Source: Sediminicola sp035798135 (lineage in GTDB: Bacteria; Bacteroidota; Bacteroidia; Flavobacteriales; Flavobacteriaceae). Taken from it: 64,000 nucleotides of DNA. The notes beneath the pieces were generated by a model. The model was not told the DNA's origin, made no database searches, and was given only the letters and a program-made list of their open reading frames with translations. The position numbers and the translations under genes are program-made. Positions 8,935-18,637 of the stretch are shown one piece after another; within the stretch, counting starts at the first letter, position 1, and each line of letters starts with the position of its first letter. The DNA lies in contig JAPFBR010000002.1 of NCBI GenBank assembly GCA_035798135.1, forward strand, positions 496,001 through 560,000, given 5' to 3'.

Positions 8935-9975
8935 TTATTTTATGTATTGTATTTCTTGTGGTTCGGATTCGTGTTTAGTATCAAAGAAACCTTGGTCTTC
9001 CATCCATTGGTCACTGTAAATTTTGCTCATGTACCTTGAACCATGGTCTGGAAAGATAACTACAACATTACTGTCTTTGCCAAATTCCCCTTCTTCGTCC
9101 AATTGTTTCACTGCTTGCATAACCGCTCCACTGGTATATCCTACGAACATGCCTTCTGTTCTAGATATTTCCCTGGCAGTATGGGCACTCTCCTCATCAG
9201 TTACCTTGATGAATTTATCAATAACATCAAAATTGGTGGCGGAAGGAATTAAATTTTTACCCAATCCTTCAATTCTGTACGGGTAAATTTCATTGGAATC
9301 AAATTCTCTGGTCTCATGATATTTTTTCAAGACCGAGCCAAAAGCATCCACACCAATAATTCTAATATTTGGGTTTTTTTCTTTTAAATAACGTGCGGTA
9401 CCTGAAATGGTACCACCTGTTCCACTACAGGCAATCAAATGGGTAATATTCCCATTGGTCTGGTTCCAAATCTCTGGACCCGTACTTTGATAATGGGCTT
9501 CCGCATTTAATTCGTTAAAATATTGGTTGATATAAATGGAACCCTTTACCTCGTTATGCAATCTTTTAGCTACTTCATAATAGGATCTTGGATCATCAGC
9601 GCTTACATGGGCAGGACACACGTAAACTTTAGCACCCATTGACCGTAGCATATCTATTTTGTCTTTGGACGACTTAGAGCTTACCGCAAGAATACATTCA
9701 TAGCCTTTAATAATACTCACCATGGCGATACTGAAGCCAGTATTCCCTGAAGTAGTTTCTATAATGATACTGTCCTTTGTAAGGATACCCTTTCTTTCAG
9801 CTTCTTCTATAATATAAGCTGCTACTCTGTCCTTTGAAGAATGCCCAGGGTTAAAGGCTTCTACCTTTGCATAAAAGTTGCCAGTAAGACCAGTTGCTAT
9901 TTTATTTAGTTTGATGAGAGGGGTGTTTCCTATGAGTTCTAGGACGTTGTTGTAAGCGTTTATCTTATTTTCCAT
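8935..9975 (-). CDS. PLP-dependent beta-replacing enzyme (cysteine synthase/CBS family); candidate cysteate synthase (CapA-like)
   Basis: 346 aa from the ATG at 9975; an in-frame ATG at 9984 would add three residues. Fold-type-II PLP motifs are clear: VLELIGNTPLIKL at the N-terminus, the PLP lysine in HSSKDR (about residue 48), the substrate loop TTSGNTG (about 78) and the phosphate-binding loop CSGTGGTISGT (about 185). It could be a cysteine or cystathionine beta-synthase, but lacks CBS domains, and it sits next to a serine-palmitoyltransferase-like gene. That pair is the arrangement described for CapA/CapB, where CapA makes L-cysteate from O-phosphoserine and sulfite for capnine lipids. Biochemical role inferred from context and family. 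Confidence 0.82.
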   Translation of the reverse strand: MENKINAYNNVLELIGNTPLIKLNKIATGLTGNFYAKVEAFNPGHSSKDRVAAYIIEEAERKGILTKDSIIIETTSGNTGFSIAMVSIIKGYECILAVSSKSSKDKIDMLRSMGAKVYVCPAHVSADDPRSYYEVAKRLHNEVKGSIYINQYFNELNAEAHYQSTGPEIWNQTNGNITHLIACSGTGGTISGTARYLKEKNPNIRIIGVDAFGSVLKKYHETREFDSNEIYPYRIEGLGKNLIPSATNFDVIDKFIKVTDEESAHTAREISRTEGMFVGYTSGAVMQAVKQLDEEGEFGKDSNVVVIFPDHGSRYMSKIYSDQWMEDQGFFDTKHESEPQEIQYIK

Positions 9976-10037
9976 AAAGGTCATCTAAGTTAGAAACTAT
10001 CAGTCTGTTGCTTGTAAGATTAATAAAGTTCCAATGG

Positions 10038-10069
10038 CAAAAATAATTTTTTTTTTTGAGACTAATCAA
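10038..10069 (-). promoter_or_regulatory. Putative promoter of the CapA-like gene
   Basis: Minus strand: TTG (10069-10067), a 21-nt spacer, then TATTTTTG (10045-10038), matching the Bacteroidota TTG / TAnnTTTG pattern. The start site would fall about 50-60 nt before the ATG. It overlaps the 3' end of the upstream peptidase gene, so the CapA-like gene may be expressed independently. Confidence 0.42.
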
Positions 10070-12200
10070 TTTTACCCTCTAAATCTAATAAAAAGGTATA
10101 TTCCTTTGCTACTTCCTTAAGGGACTCAAATCGTCCTGAAGCCCCTCCATGACCCGCTTCCATGTTAATATCCAACAACAATAAATTATTGTCAGTTTTA
10201 TGTGTTCTAAGCTTGGCGACCCACTTGGCAGGTTCCCAATATTGCACTTGGGAATCATGTAACCCTGTAATTACGTACATATTGGGATAATCATGGGTGG
10301 TAACATTATCGTATGGGGAGTATGATTTTATATACTCGTAATATTCCTTTTCATTCGGATTTCCCCATTCGTCATACTCTCCTGTGGTTAAAGGTATGGA
10401 TTCGTCCAACATGGTGGTGACCACATCAACAAAGGGTACAGCTGCTATGACCCCGTTATATAGTTCAGGTGCCATGTTCACTATTGCCCCCATCAGCAAG
10501 CCTCCTGCTGAGCCACCTTCGGCATAAAGATGTTCCTTGCTGGTAAACTTATTGGCAATTAAAAATTTAGAGGCATCAATAAAATCTGTAAACGTATTTC
10601 TTTTCTTCAATAATTTTCCGTCCTCGTACCATTTTCTTCCGAGATACTCCCCTCCCCTGGCGTGCACAATGGTATAAATAAACCCTCTATCCAAAAGACT
10701 TAAGCGAACCGTTGAAAACGACGGGTCCAAGGTATACCCATAGGAGGCATAGGCGTATTGCAATAAGGGACTGGTTCCATCTAACTTGGTATCTTTATGG
10801 TAAACCATAGAAATGGGAATCTTAACTCCGTCTTGAGCCGTGGCCCAAACCCGTTTGGACCTGTAATTCTCCTTATCGAAATTTCCTCCGAGAACCTCCT
10901 GTTCTTTTTTAACCACTTTTTCCTTGGTTCTCATATTAAAGTCAATGATGGAACTAGGCGTAGTGAGCGCATTGTAACCGTATCTTACTATTTCAGTATC
11001 AAAATCTGGATTGGTACTGACATAAGCAGTATAGGTTTCATTATCGAACGGTAAATAGTATGTTTCACTATTGTCCCATTTGGTAATCTTTAATTGGTTT
11101 AACCCATTTTCACGTTCAGACAATATGTAGTAGTCCTTAAAAATATCAACATCTTCCAAGAGTACATTTTCCCTATGGGGAATAAACTCCTTCCAATTTT
11201 TGGATGTTGTATTCTTCTCATCCACCATCATCAATTTGAAATTGGTAGCCCCGTCTTTATTGGTCATCACATAAAAATAATTGTCATAATGGGCAATGGA
11301 ATATTCCAATCCTCTTTCCCTTAGTGAGAACATCTTAAATTCGGCAGCGGGGTTGTCGGCCTCAAGAAATTGGTATTCAGAAGTTAGTGTACTAGCGGAA
11401 CCAATGATAATGTATTTCTTCGATTTTGATTTGTAAACATAGGTGTTGAAGGTTTCATCGTCCTCATGAAACACGAGCACATCATTTTCGGAAGGAGTTC
11501 CAAGTACATGCCTGTAAATTCTATCCGAACGAAGGGTAACAGGGTCCTTCTTTGCATAAAACAAGGTTTTGTTGTCATTGGCCCAAACAGCGCCTCCCGT
11601 TGTGTTTTCAATTTTATCGGGATATATTTCCCCAGTTTTTAAGTTTTTTACCTGCAGGTGGTATTGTCTTCTGGAAACGGTGTCCACACCAAAGGCAGCA
11701 AGGTTATTATTGGTGCTTATGGCCAATCCCCCCAAACTAAAATAATCGTGCCCTGCCGCCAAAAGGTTACAGTCGAACATAATTTCTTCAGGAGCGTCCT
11801 CTGTACCTTTTCGTCTAGAATAAAAGGGATAGTCCCTATCCTTTTCATATCTGGTGAAATACCAATATCCATTCTGCTTAAAGGGGACCGAAGAATCATC
11901 TTCCTTGATCCGGGATTTCATTTCCTCAAATAGGGTGGTTTGAAATTCTTTTGTATGCGATGTTTGTTCATGGTAATAGGCATTTTCCTGTTCCAAGTAC
12001 GCAATCACCTCAGGGTTTTCCCTATCGTTCAACCAATAATAATCATCAATTCTAACATCCCCATGTTTTACAAGTTCCGTTGGAATTTTCGTTGCGATTG
12101 GAGCTTTAATTTCTACCATTTGCTTTCTGTTATTTTGACAAGAAGCTGCAAAGCTAATACTTAATAAAAAAAATAATTCCTTTTTTCCCAAGAGTCTCAT
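10062..12200 (-). CDS. Prolyl oligopeptidase family serine peptidase (S9A, oligopeptidase B-like), lipoprotein-like
   Basis: 712 aa from the ATG at 12200 (an in-frame ATG at 12209 adds three residues). The N-terminus is a hydrophobic export signal ending ...AASC, resembling a lipobox, so the enzyme is probably envelope-located. Residues about 40-400 form the beta-propeller region, beginning with the family motif RIDDYYWL. The C-terminal alpha/beta-hydrolase domain carries the catalytic serine in GGSAGG (about 565), aspartate in GLHDSQV (about 650) and histidine in EAGHGG (about 690). The residues are complete, so it should be active, cleaving short peptides after basic or proline residues. 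The family is sure; exact specificity is not. Confidence 0.9.
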   Translation of the reverse strand: MRLLGKKELFFLLSISFAASCQNNRKQMVEIKAPIATKIPTELVKHGDVRIDDYYWLNDRENPEVIAYLEQENAYYHEQTSHTKEFQTTLFEEMKSRIKEDDSSVPFKQNGYWYFTRYEKDRDYPFYSRRKGTEDAPEEIMFDCNLLAAGHDYFSLGGLAISTNNNLAAFGVDTVSRRQYHLQVKNLKTGEIYPDKIENTTGGAVWANDNKTLFYAKKDPVTLRSDRIYRHVLGTPSENDVLVFHEDDETFNTYVYKSKSKKYIIIGSASTLTSEYQFLEADNPAAEFKMFSLRERGLEYSIAHYDNYFYVMTNKDGATNFKLMMVDEKNTTSKNWKEFIPHRENVLLEDVDIFKDYYILSERENGLNQLKITKWDNSETYYLPFDNETYTAYVSTNPDFDTEIVRYGYNALTTPSSIIDFNMRTKEKVVKKEQEVLGGNFDKENYRSKRVWATAQDGVKIPISMVYHKDTKLDGTSPLLQYAYASYGYTLDPSFSTVRLSLLDRGFIYTIVHARGGEYLGRKWYEDGKLLKKRNTFTDFIDASKFLIANKFTSKEHLYAEGGSAGGLLMGAIVNMAPELYNGVIAAVPFVDVVTTMLDESIPLTTGEYDEWGNPNEKEYYEYIKSYSPYDNVTTHDYPNMYVITGLHDSQVQYWEPAKWVAKLRTHKTDNNLLLLDINMEAGHGGASGRFESLKEVAKEYTFLLDLEGKID

Positions 12201-12228
12201 AAAAATCATGATTGTCAGGACAATTTAG

Positions 12229-12236
12229 TAATTTTG
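12229..12236 (+). promoter_or_regulatory. Putative -7 box of ybaB
   Basis: TAATTTTG matches TAnnTTTG and lies 25 bp before the ybaB ATG. The nearest TTG (12212-12214) is only 14 nt upstream, shorter than usual. Confidence 0.35.
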
Positions 12237-12261
12237 AATACGAATAAAAAAAAACAAAATT

Positions 12262-12588
12262 ATGTTTGGAGATTTAATGGGAATGATGGGAAAATTAAAA
12301 GAAACCCAAGAAAAGGTAAAAGCCACCAAAGAAAGATTGAACCATGTTTCCCTAGAGGAGAAATCAACGGATGACCTTTTAAAAGTGACCATCACAGCCA
12401 ATAGAAAAATTAAGACCATTACCATTGATGACAGTTTACTTAAGGACAAGGAGCAATTGGAAGACTATCTTATTCTTACGTTGAACAAAGCAATTGAAAA
12501 GGCCACAGAAGTAAATGAAGCTGAGCTTGCGGCGGTAGCTAAAGAAGGAATGCCCAATATTCCTGGGATGGATGCCTTCCTTAAATAA
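12262..12588 (+). CDS. YbaB/EbfC family nucleoid-associated protein
   Basis: 108 aa, highly charged and methionine-rich at the N-terminus (MFGDLMGMMGKLKETQEKVK), with a helix-strand-strand-helix layout as in YbaB/EbfC. The family binds DNA as a dimer and influences nucleoid structure and recombination. The length matches. It is divergent from the S9 peptidase and its end overlaps the extended frame of the thioredoxin-like gene, whose likely start is 37 bp downstream, so the two may share a transcript. Confidence 0.9.
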   Translation: MFGDLMGMMGKLKETQEKVKATKERLNHVSLEEKSTDDLLKVTITANRKIKTITIDDSLLKDKEQLEDYLILTLNKAIEKATEVNEAELAAVAKEGMPNIPGMDAFLK

Positions 12589-12625
12589 GTATCACTACTT
12601 TCATTCAACAACTAAAAAACTAAAT

Positions 12626-13078
12626 ATGAAGTGTTTTATCATCCTTTTTATGTTGCCATTCTTTATAGGGGCCCAAGAAAATACTTCTCTTTTCGACCAA
12701 GGAGAATGGAGAACCGATTATGAGAATGCATTGGAAACTGCCAAAAGGGATAAACAAAACATAATGATATACTTTACAGGCAGTGATTGGTGTCCGCCAT
12801 GTAAAATGCTCAAAAAAGATTTTTTTGAGACTTCAGAGTTTAAGATCCTTTCCAAGAGCTATGTTCTCCTATATATTGACATCCCAAGGAGCAGTACGTC
12901 CATATCTATGGAACAAATGGCCCATAACAAACAATTATTGCCGAAATTGAATAAGAAAGGAGTGTTCCCACTCATTAAAATAATAAATTCCCGTGGGGAA
13001 GAACTTGACGAACTTTCCGGATACCGCATGAACGGAGATATACAGCCATACGTTGCCTTAATGAACAAGTATAAGTAA
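12626..13078 (+). CDS. Secreted thioredoxin-fold protein
   Basis: 150 aa from the ATG at 12626, where a signal peptide begins (MKCFIILFMLPFFIGAQ); the open frame extends 18 codons upstream into ybaB but without a plausible signal. The mature protein has the redox motif DWCPPCK (Cys-Pro-Pro-Cys, about residues 65-68) in a YFTGSDW context typical of thioredoxin_7/thiol-disulfide interchange-like proteins. It probably acts in the periplasm in disulfide exchange. Partners are not identifiable. It follows ybaB closely. Confidence 0.85.
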   Translation: MKCFIILFMLPFFIGAQENTSLFDQGEWRTDYENALETAKRDKQNIMIYFTGSDWCPPCKMLKKDFFETSEFKILSKSYVLLYIDIPRSSTSISMEQMAHNKQLLPKLNKKGVFPLIKIINSRGEELDELSGYRMNGDIQPYVALMNKYK

Positions 13079-13194
13079 TCGTTTGACTTCAGAGATCCTA
13101 AATCTTTTGGAGCGTTTTTCCAAAAAGTATTTTCGTTTCAAATAAAAGAAGACAACCGAAAGTTTAGTATTTTTAGAAAAAAGCCATATCATTT

Positions 13195-13518
13195 ATGATA
13201 GAAATTAAAAAACATAATGAGGGCACTTACCGATTTAAGGTAAATACTTCAGCTGGAAATACAATTTTGGAAAGCATTGATTTTTCAAACATAGAGGATA
13301 TTAAAAAATCTGTGGCAGATCTGCAGGCATCCATTAATGAAAGAAAAATTTTTGAACGAAAAACAGATCACAGCGGCAAGTTTCTATTTCAATTAAAAAA
13401 CAAGGATGGCCAGTTGATTGGTTCCAGTCAACTTTATAGTTCCGAGGCCGGAATGGAAAACGGTATCAAAAATTTGAAAACTTATTTCGATACCATTTCC
13501 AATATACCTGAGCTATAA
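13195..13518 (+). CDS. YegP-type DUF1508 tandem-repeat protein
   Basis: 107 aa with two copies of the DUF1508 unit: the first around residues 10-45 (G-x-Y-R-F-K-V-N ... GNTILES) and the second around 60-100 (GKFLFQLKNKDGQLIGSSQLY-like, then a GMENGIKNLK helix). E. coli YegP is the model; the function is unknown. Its 3' end overlaps the convergent threonine aldolase gene by 6 bp, and no terminator separates them. Confidence 0.85.
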   Translation: MIEIKKHNEGTYRFKVNTSAGNTILESIDFSNIEDIKKSVADLQASINERKIFERKTDHSGKFLFQLKNKDGQLIGSSQLYSSEAGMENGIKNLKTYFDTISNIPEL

Positions 13519-14535
13519 GCTTTTTAATATCTTTAGAAATGCTGCGTGTTGATCATCGGAATAATCCAGATGAGTTACGATTCGGAGTTTTCCTTGCCCC
13601 ATCCCAATCAAATGCACATTTCTATCCTTCAATTTTTGGACAAAAGTGTCGGCCCTCATATGGCCTTCATCGATTTCAAAAATTATAATATTTGTTTCAA
13701 TGGGCTCTACCTTTTTTATAAATGATAACTGGTTGAGCAATGCCCCAATTTCATTGGCTTTTTTGTGGTCTTCGGCCAAACGCTCCAATTGATGGTCCAG
13801 GGCATAGATCCCTGCCGCCGCCAAAAAACCAGCCTGTCTCATCCCACCTCCCAATACTTTGCGCACCCGAAGGGCTTTATGAATAAGTGATGCGTCACCC
13901 ACCAAAACGGAGCCGACAGGACATCCCAACCCTTTGCTAAGGCAAACACTAATGGTATCGAACAATTCCCCGTATTGTTTAGGGGTTTCCTTTTTTGCGA
14001 CCAAAGCATTCCATAACCTGGCGCCATCCAGGTGATAGGCTAGCCCATGGGTATCACATACCTTTCTGATCCTACGCAATTCTTCAAAATCCCAACACGC
14101 TCCACCGCCCTTATTGGTCGTATTCTCAACGCAAACCAAAGAGGTCAAGGGACTGTGATAAAAATCGGGAGGATTAATAGCGTCTTCCACTTGAGTAGCC
14201 GTCATCATACCCCTCTGACCGTCGACCAATTTACAGGACACCCCACTGTTAAAACTAATGCCTCCACCCTCGTAATTATAGACATGGGCAAATTTATCGC
14301 AGATTAGCTGTTCTGCAGGCTGCGTGTGCAACTTTATCGCCGCTTGGTTGGTCATGGTTCCACTAGGAAAGTAAAGGGCTGCCTCCATCCCAAACATGGT
14401 CGCCACCTTTTCTTCCAGGGCATTGACGGAAGGATCCGCCTTAAAAACATCATCCCCTACTTTTGCGGACATCATGGCATCCAACATTCCTGGGGTAGGT
14501 TTTGTGACCGTATCACTTATCAAATTTATTTCCAA
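13513..14535 (-). CDS. ltaE: Low-specificity L-threonine aldolase
   Basis: 340 aa PLP enzyme of fold type I. Clear motifs are the N-terminal LISDTVTKPTPGM, the GDDVF segment, HLDGARLWNA (PLP aspartate in HLDGAR, about residue 170) and SVCLSKGLGCPVGSVL with the Schiff-base lysine (about 200). These are diagnostic for the GLY1/LtaE beta-eliminating lyase family, which cleaves threonine or allo-threonine to glycine and acetaldehyde. The length is normal and no residues are missing. It lies 15 bp downstream of the metalloprotease gene on the same strand and is probably co-transcribed. Confidence 0.92.
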   Translation of the reverse strand: MEINLISDTVTKPTPGMLDAMMSAKVGDDVFKADPSVNALEEKVATMFGMEAALYFPSGTMTNQAAIKLHTQPAEQLICDKFAHVYNYEGGGISFNSGVSCKLVDGQRGMMTATQVEDAINPPDFYHSPLTSLVCVENTTNKGGGACWDFEELRRIRKVCDTHGLAYHLDGARLWNALVAKKETPKQYGELFDTISVCLSKGLGCPVGSVLVGDASLIHKALRVRKVLGGGMRQAGFLAAAGIYALDHQLERLAEDHKKANEIGALLNQLSFIKKVEPIETNIIIFEIDEGHMRADTFVQKLKDRNVHLIGMGQGKLRIVTHLDYSDDQHAAFLKILKSL

Positions 14536-14550
14536 AATATAACTGTAATT

Positions 14551-16968
14551 TTAATTTGTATAGTCCAAACAATCCATACCTATAGGTGATCCATCGGGGA
14601 TAACCGGACTAGGAATCACTTTAAACTGTTCAGGATGGTTGTAGAAATCATCGATTCTGCGAACCATTTCCCTACTAATCGCTTCCCTGGATTTAGATAC
14701 CAGTTCTGATTTAATATCCATCAATTTATTACTGGCAATGGCATTCACTTGTGGGTGTACCTTATCGTGGGCAGCCAGATTCATGATATGGAACAATACC
14801 CTAAAATTGATGGATTGTTGCACTTCATTTTCATAAGGATCCTTCGGGTTATAAAATATGGTGCCCTTTACCAAAGCATCCAAAACTTCCTGTAATCCCA
14901 AATTGGTAGGCTCCAAACTCTTTTGTTGAATAAGTCGCGAGGCCCGTTCGGGATGTAATACTAGTTTCATTGTCATATCCGCGGCCGTCTCTGGTGCCGA
15001 TAATGCGTCAAAAGAAACTCCTGTTTTTCCCTTAAAAGATTCCCTCGTTCTATTATAACCAATGGCCCTTGGGGGAAATAATGACAATTTCCCTTTAGGA
15101 ATGGCTATAACTTGTGCATCCAAAGTTTTTAAGATACTCTTTAGGGCATTTTCCTGTAACTTTCTATCAACAGTTTTTACCGTTAGTTGGCCATCACCTT
15201 TAACCGCATAATTATAATCCAAACCGCCTATGACCTTGGCAACTGCTTCTGTCTGATACCTATGGAAGAAATATAGGGGAACAAAAACATCCTCCAATAC
15301 AGAATTGGGTTCATTCGTTCTTATATTATCAATTGAAAAGTTGGTTATGGCCGCCTTTCTCACTGCCAACATATCGATGAGTTCATCACTTGCTGCTTTT
15401 CCATTGTCCCATAGATGCCCTAAGACATGGGCCCCACCTTCCGGTCTTGCATCCGAATCCGAGATGTATCGCAAACCCTTATTTTGTGCATCGGTCAATA
15501 TGGCGTTGAGCGCCTCCCTTTCGTTACTGCCTTCCGGTAATTGGGAATAAGAATAGGCTACTGTAACCTTATCCCAAACGCCAATACTGGTAGCATAGGC
15601 TTTGGAAAAATCTATTTCTCCATTTTTAACTGAAAATTGTGGGTGCGGATAATCCATTACTGAAGCCCTTTCATTGGTACTAGCAGCAAAATTATGTGCA
15701 AAACCAAGGGTGTGCCCTATTTCATGTGCCGATAATTGCCTAATTCTAGCCAATGAAAGTTCCAAAAGCTCTTGGTAATTGTCATCACGTTCTGCGAAAG
15801 GCTTGTTCATCAACGCTTGGGCAATTAAAAAATCTTGCCTAATGCGCAAGCTTCCCAAACTTACGTGCCCCTTCATAATTTCTCCCGTCCTAGGATCGGT
15901 AATACTACTTCCGTAACTCCATCCCCTAGTAGACCTATGCACCCATTGGATAACATTATAACGGACATCCAATGGATCGGCATCATCCGGTAGCATTTTC
16001 AATTGAAAAGCATCTTTAAAACCAATAGCTTCAAAGGCTTGGTTCCACCATTTACCACCTTCCAAAAGCGCAGATCGCACGGGCTCAGGGGTACCGTTAT
16101 CCAAATAATAAATAATGGGTTCCACAGCCTCACTGACGGCCGCTGAAGGATCTTTTTTCTCCAACCGATGGCGCGTTACAAACTGTTTTAATATGGGTTC
16201 TTGAATTGGGGTGGCATAGTCATAATATGAAAAAGGATAGGACCCACTTCTTGGATCGAATTCCCTTTTGTTATACCCATTGTCCGGCAGCTCTATAAAT
16301 GAATGATGCTGGGATACCGTTACTATTTTGGTATTGGGGGTGACGTCTTTCAAGAGTTTGGCTTTTTCCTCTACTATCCCTGTAAAGGTTAAAATAATAT
16401 CCATCTCCACGTTTTTAGGAAATGCCTTGGTACGTTCCAGGTCAATAGCACTTTTGGTTTTATCCAAACTATAATTTCCCTGTTTCTTCTCCTTTAATTT
16501 TATAGCGACCCCATGAACGTCCTGCATTAAAAAGTCGGTCATGTCAATGATAAAACGACCCTCCTTTTCCTCTTCTATTTTAAATCCAAACAATACGGAT
16601 TTGGCAAAGGCCTGCTCTATTGATTTTTTCTCCAAGGAATTCTCCGTTATGGCCCTATATTTTAGATTGGGCTGTACCAAAAGGAGCTTGTTTCCTGCCC
16701 TTTTAAAGTAGACCACTTGCTCATTACCCAATTGACCTCGGTCCAAGCCCAAGTCATTGCTCCCTATTCCGCTACTAAGGGAATAGACATATAGGAATTC
16801 TTTGTTCAGATCAGGAACCTCCATGAACACCTTATCATTGCCTTGATCGTAGTAAAAGGTAAAGAAGCCTTCATACTTCTTGAAATTTTTACTTTTTTCG
16901 GAAAATTGTGCATTTAATAAAGTTGTTGCCATAAAGAAGACAACAGTAAAATTAATGAGGTATTTCAT
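14551..16968 (-). CDS. Secreted zinc-dependent metalloprotease (DUF5117/DUF5118 type)
   Basis: 805 aa with an N-terminal signal peptide (MKYLINFTVVFFMATTLLNAQ). The zinc site is HEIGHTLGFAHNF (about residue 415), an extended HExxHxxGxxH metzincin-like motif, followed by a Met-turn-like SVMDYPHP. The N-terminal region with 'YDQGNDKVFMEVPDLNKEFLY' features, here split as FYYDQGNDKVF and EVPDLNKEF, is characteristic of the large Bacteroidota zinc metalloproteases with DUF5117/5118 domains. It is probably a periplasmic or secreted peptidase. Metal ligands are complete. Substrate unknown. Upstream gene of a likely two-gene operon with threonine aldolase. Confidence 0.9.
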   Translation of the reverse strand: MKYLINFTVVFFMATTLLNAQFSEKSKNFKKYEGFFTFYYDQGNDKVFMEVPDLNKEFLYVYSLSSGIGSNDLGLDRGQLGNEQVVYFKRAGNKLLLVQPNLKYRAITENSLEKKSIEQAFAKSVLFGFKIEEEKEGRFIIDMTDFLMQDVHGVAIKLKEKKQGNYSLDKTKSAIDLERTKAFPKNVEMDIILTFTGIVEEKAKLLKDVTPNTKIVTVSQHHSFIELPDNGYNKREFDPRSGSYPFSYYDYATPIQEPILKQFVTRHRLEKKDPSAAVSEAVEPIIYYLDNGTPEPVRSALLEGGKWWNQAFEAIGFKDAFQLKMLPDDADPLDVRYNVIQWVHRSTRGWSYGSSITDPRTGEIMKGHVSLGSLRIRQDFLIAQALMNKPFAERDDNYQELLELSLARIRQLSAHEIGHTLGFAHNFAASTNERASVMDYPHPQFSVKNGEIDFSKAYATSIGVWDKVTVAYSYSQLPEGSNEREALNAILTDAQNKGLRYISDSDARPEGGAHVLGHLWDNGKAASDELIDMLAVRKAAITNFSIDNIRTNEPNSVLEDVFVPLYFFHRYQTEAVAKVIGGLDYNYAVKGDGQLTVKTVDRKLQENALKSILKTLDAQVIAIPKGKLSLFPPRAIGYNRTRESFKGKTGVSFDALSAPETAADMTMKLVLHPERASRLIQQKSLEPTNLGLQEVLDALVKGTIFYNPKDPYENEVQQSINFRVLFHIMNLAAHDKVHPQVNAIASNKLMDIKSELVSKSREAISREMVRRIDDFYNHPEQFKVIPSPVIPDGSPIGMDCLDYTN

Positions 16969-17161
16969 AGTACTAAAAATTGAGATTCTAAATTTATGTA
17001 AAATGGTTCAAACATTATTATCTCTTGGTATTTTTATATTGATATCCCATAATTCATAAAATTCATATACACTTATTATCAAAAAGACAATTCTGTAGGC
17101 AATCTAATTAATTTATATATCCAATTGACTAGAATGGAGTACCTTATAGAAAATTTGGTAT

Positions 17162-18628
17162 ATGAGCTCGAATATAAAAAAACCCATTTTCTCCTCTTAT
17201 ATTAACAACCCTGACCTCTTTGATGAAGTTTTTGACACCCATGGTACTACCAAAAATGTTTATCAAAAGTTGTTTGACCTTTATGGAAATCACTCCATCT
17301 TGGATTATGTGCAATTGAACAATAAGGCTAAATCTTCCTTTTTCAATCAAGGGATTACATTCCAGACCTATGGAGAACATAATACTAAGGAAAAAATATT
17401 CCCCTTTGATCTTTTTCCAAGAATCATAGATCCTGATGAATGGGATTTAATAGAGCGCGGTGCTATACAAAGAAGCAAAGCTTTAAATTTATTTTTATGG
17501 GATATCTACCACGATAAAAAAATCATTAAAGATGGTATTGTTCCGTTGGACCTTATAAGTTCTTCTGCCAATTACCTGCACCAAATGATTGGGGTTGACC
17601 CACCTGGAGGGGTTTATAACCACATTTCTGGTACGGATATCATAAAACATTCCGATGGAGAATATTATGTATTGGAGGATAACATTAGATGTCCTTCTGG
17701 TGTAAGTTATGTCATTTGTAACCGAACCGCCCTTAAAAGGGCTCTTTTTGGGGTATTTAACCATTATAAGGCACATACTGTTACTAACTATGCTGAAAAT
17801 CTGCTTGAAATATTGGAGAGTATAAAGCCTAAAGGCGTGGATATTCCCAATTGTGTGGTAATTACCCCTGGAATGTACAATTCAGCTTTCTATGAGCACT
17901 CCTATCTAGCAAAAGCAATGGGTGTGGAATTGGTAGAAGGTAGGGATCTATTTGTAGAGAATGATTTTGTATATATGAAGACCATTCGTGGGGCCATCAA
18001 AGTAGACGTAATCTACAGAAGGGTGGATGACCAATTTCTGGATCCGCTTGAATTTAGGGCAGATTCTTCTCTTGGGGTCCCAGGCCTTTTCGCGGCCTAT
18101 ATAAAAGGGAATGTTTGTTTGGCAAATGCTCCTGGAACTGGAGTCGCAGATGATAAAGCGGTATATACCTATATGCCCCAAATCATTAAATATTATTTGG
18201 ATGAAGAGCCAATACTCAATAATGTGCACACCTATCACTGCAGTCGACCCGATGAATTAAAATATGTATTGGAACACATCCATGAATTAGTGGTAAAGCC
18301 CGTGGATGAAGCCGGTGGGTATGGTATTTCCATTGGCAATAGGCTTAACAAAGAAGAAATAAAAGTAGTCCAGGAACAAATTAAGGAGCATCCTAGAAAG
18401 TATATTGCCCAACCTATAATGTCCCTTTCCGTCCACCCTACATATATAGATGATAGTGAGTCTTTTGAACAACGACATGTGGATTTAAGAACATTTACAT
18501 TACTGGGCAACAATAAAGAATTTGTGCTTAAAGGGGGACTTTCAAGAGTTGCGCTTAAAAAAGGTAATCTAATTGTAAATTCTTCACAAGGTGGAGGATC
18601 AAAAGACACCTGGGTATTAAAAAAATAA
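17162..18628 (+). CDS. Circularly permuted ATP-grasp protein (type 2; DUF404/407)
   Basis: 488 aa, cytosolic. Diagnostic segments: ERGAIQRSKALNLFLWDIY near residue 100, the DNIRCPSGVSYV loop near 180 (family 'D-N-x-R-x-P-S-G') and VKPVDEAGGYGISIG near 380 (ATP-binding, P-loop-like glycine patch). This is the circularly permuted ATP-grasp family that comparative genomics predicts to be an amidoligase forming peptide or amide bonds. It is followed 9 bp later by the alpha-E gene and then a transglutaminase-like gene, the standard conserved trio. Substrate unknown. Function is prediction from genome context, not proven. Confidence 0.9.
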   Translation: MSSNIKKPIFSSYINNPDLFDEVFDTHGTTKNVYQKLFDLYGNHSILDYVQLNNKAKSSFFNQGITFQTYGEHNTKEKIFPFDLFPRIIDPDEWDLIERGAIQRSKALNLFLWDIYHDKKIIKDGIVPLDLISSSANYLHQMIGVDPPGGVYNHISGTDIIKHSDGEYYVLEDNIRCPSGVSYVICNRTALKRALFGVFNHYKAHTVTNYAENLLEILESIKPKGVDIPNCVVITPGMYNSAFYEHSYLAKAMGVELVEGRDLFVENDFVYMKTIRGAIKVDVIYRRVDDQFLDPLEFRADSSLGVPGLFAAYIKGNVCLANAPGTGVADDKAVYTYMPQIIKYYLDEEPILNNVHTYHCSRPDELKYVLEHIHELVVKPVDEAGGYGISIGNRLNKEEIKVVQEQIKEHPRKYIAQPIMSLSVHPTYIDDSESFEQRHVDLRTFTLLGNNKEFVLKGGLSRVALKKGNLIVNSSQGGGSKDTWVLKK

Positions 18629-18637
18629 AACCATCAT

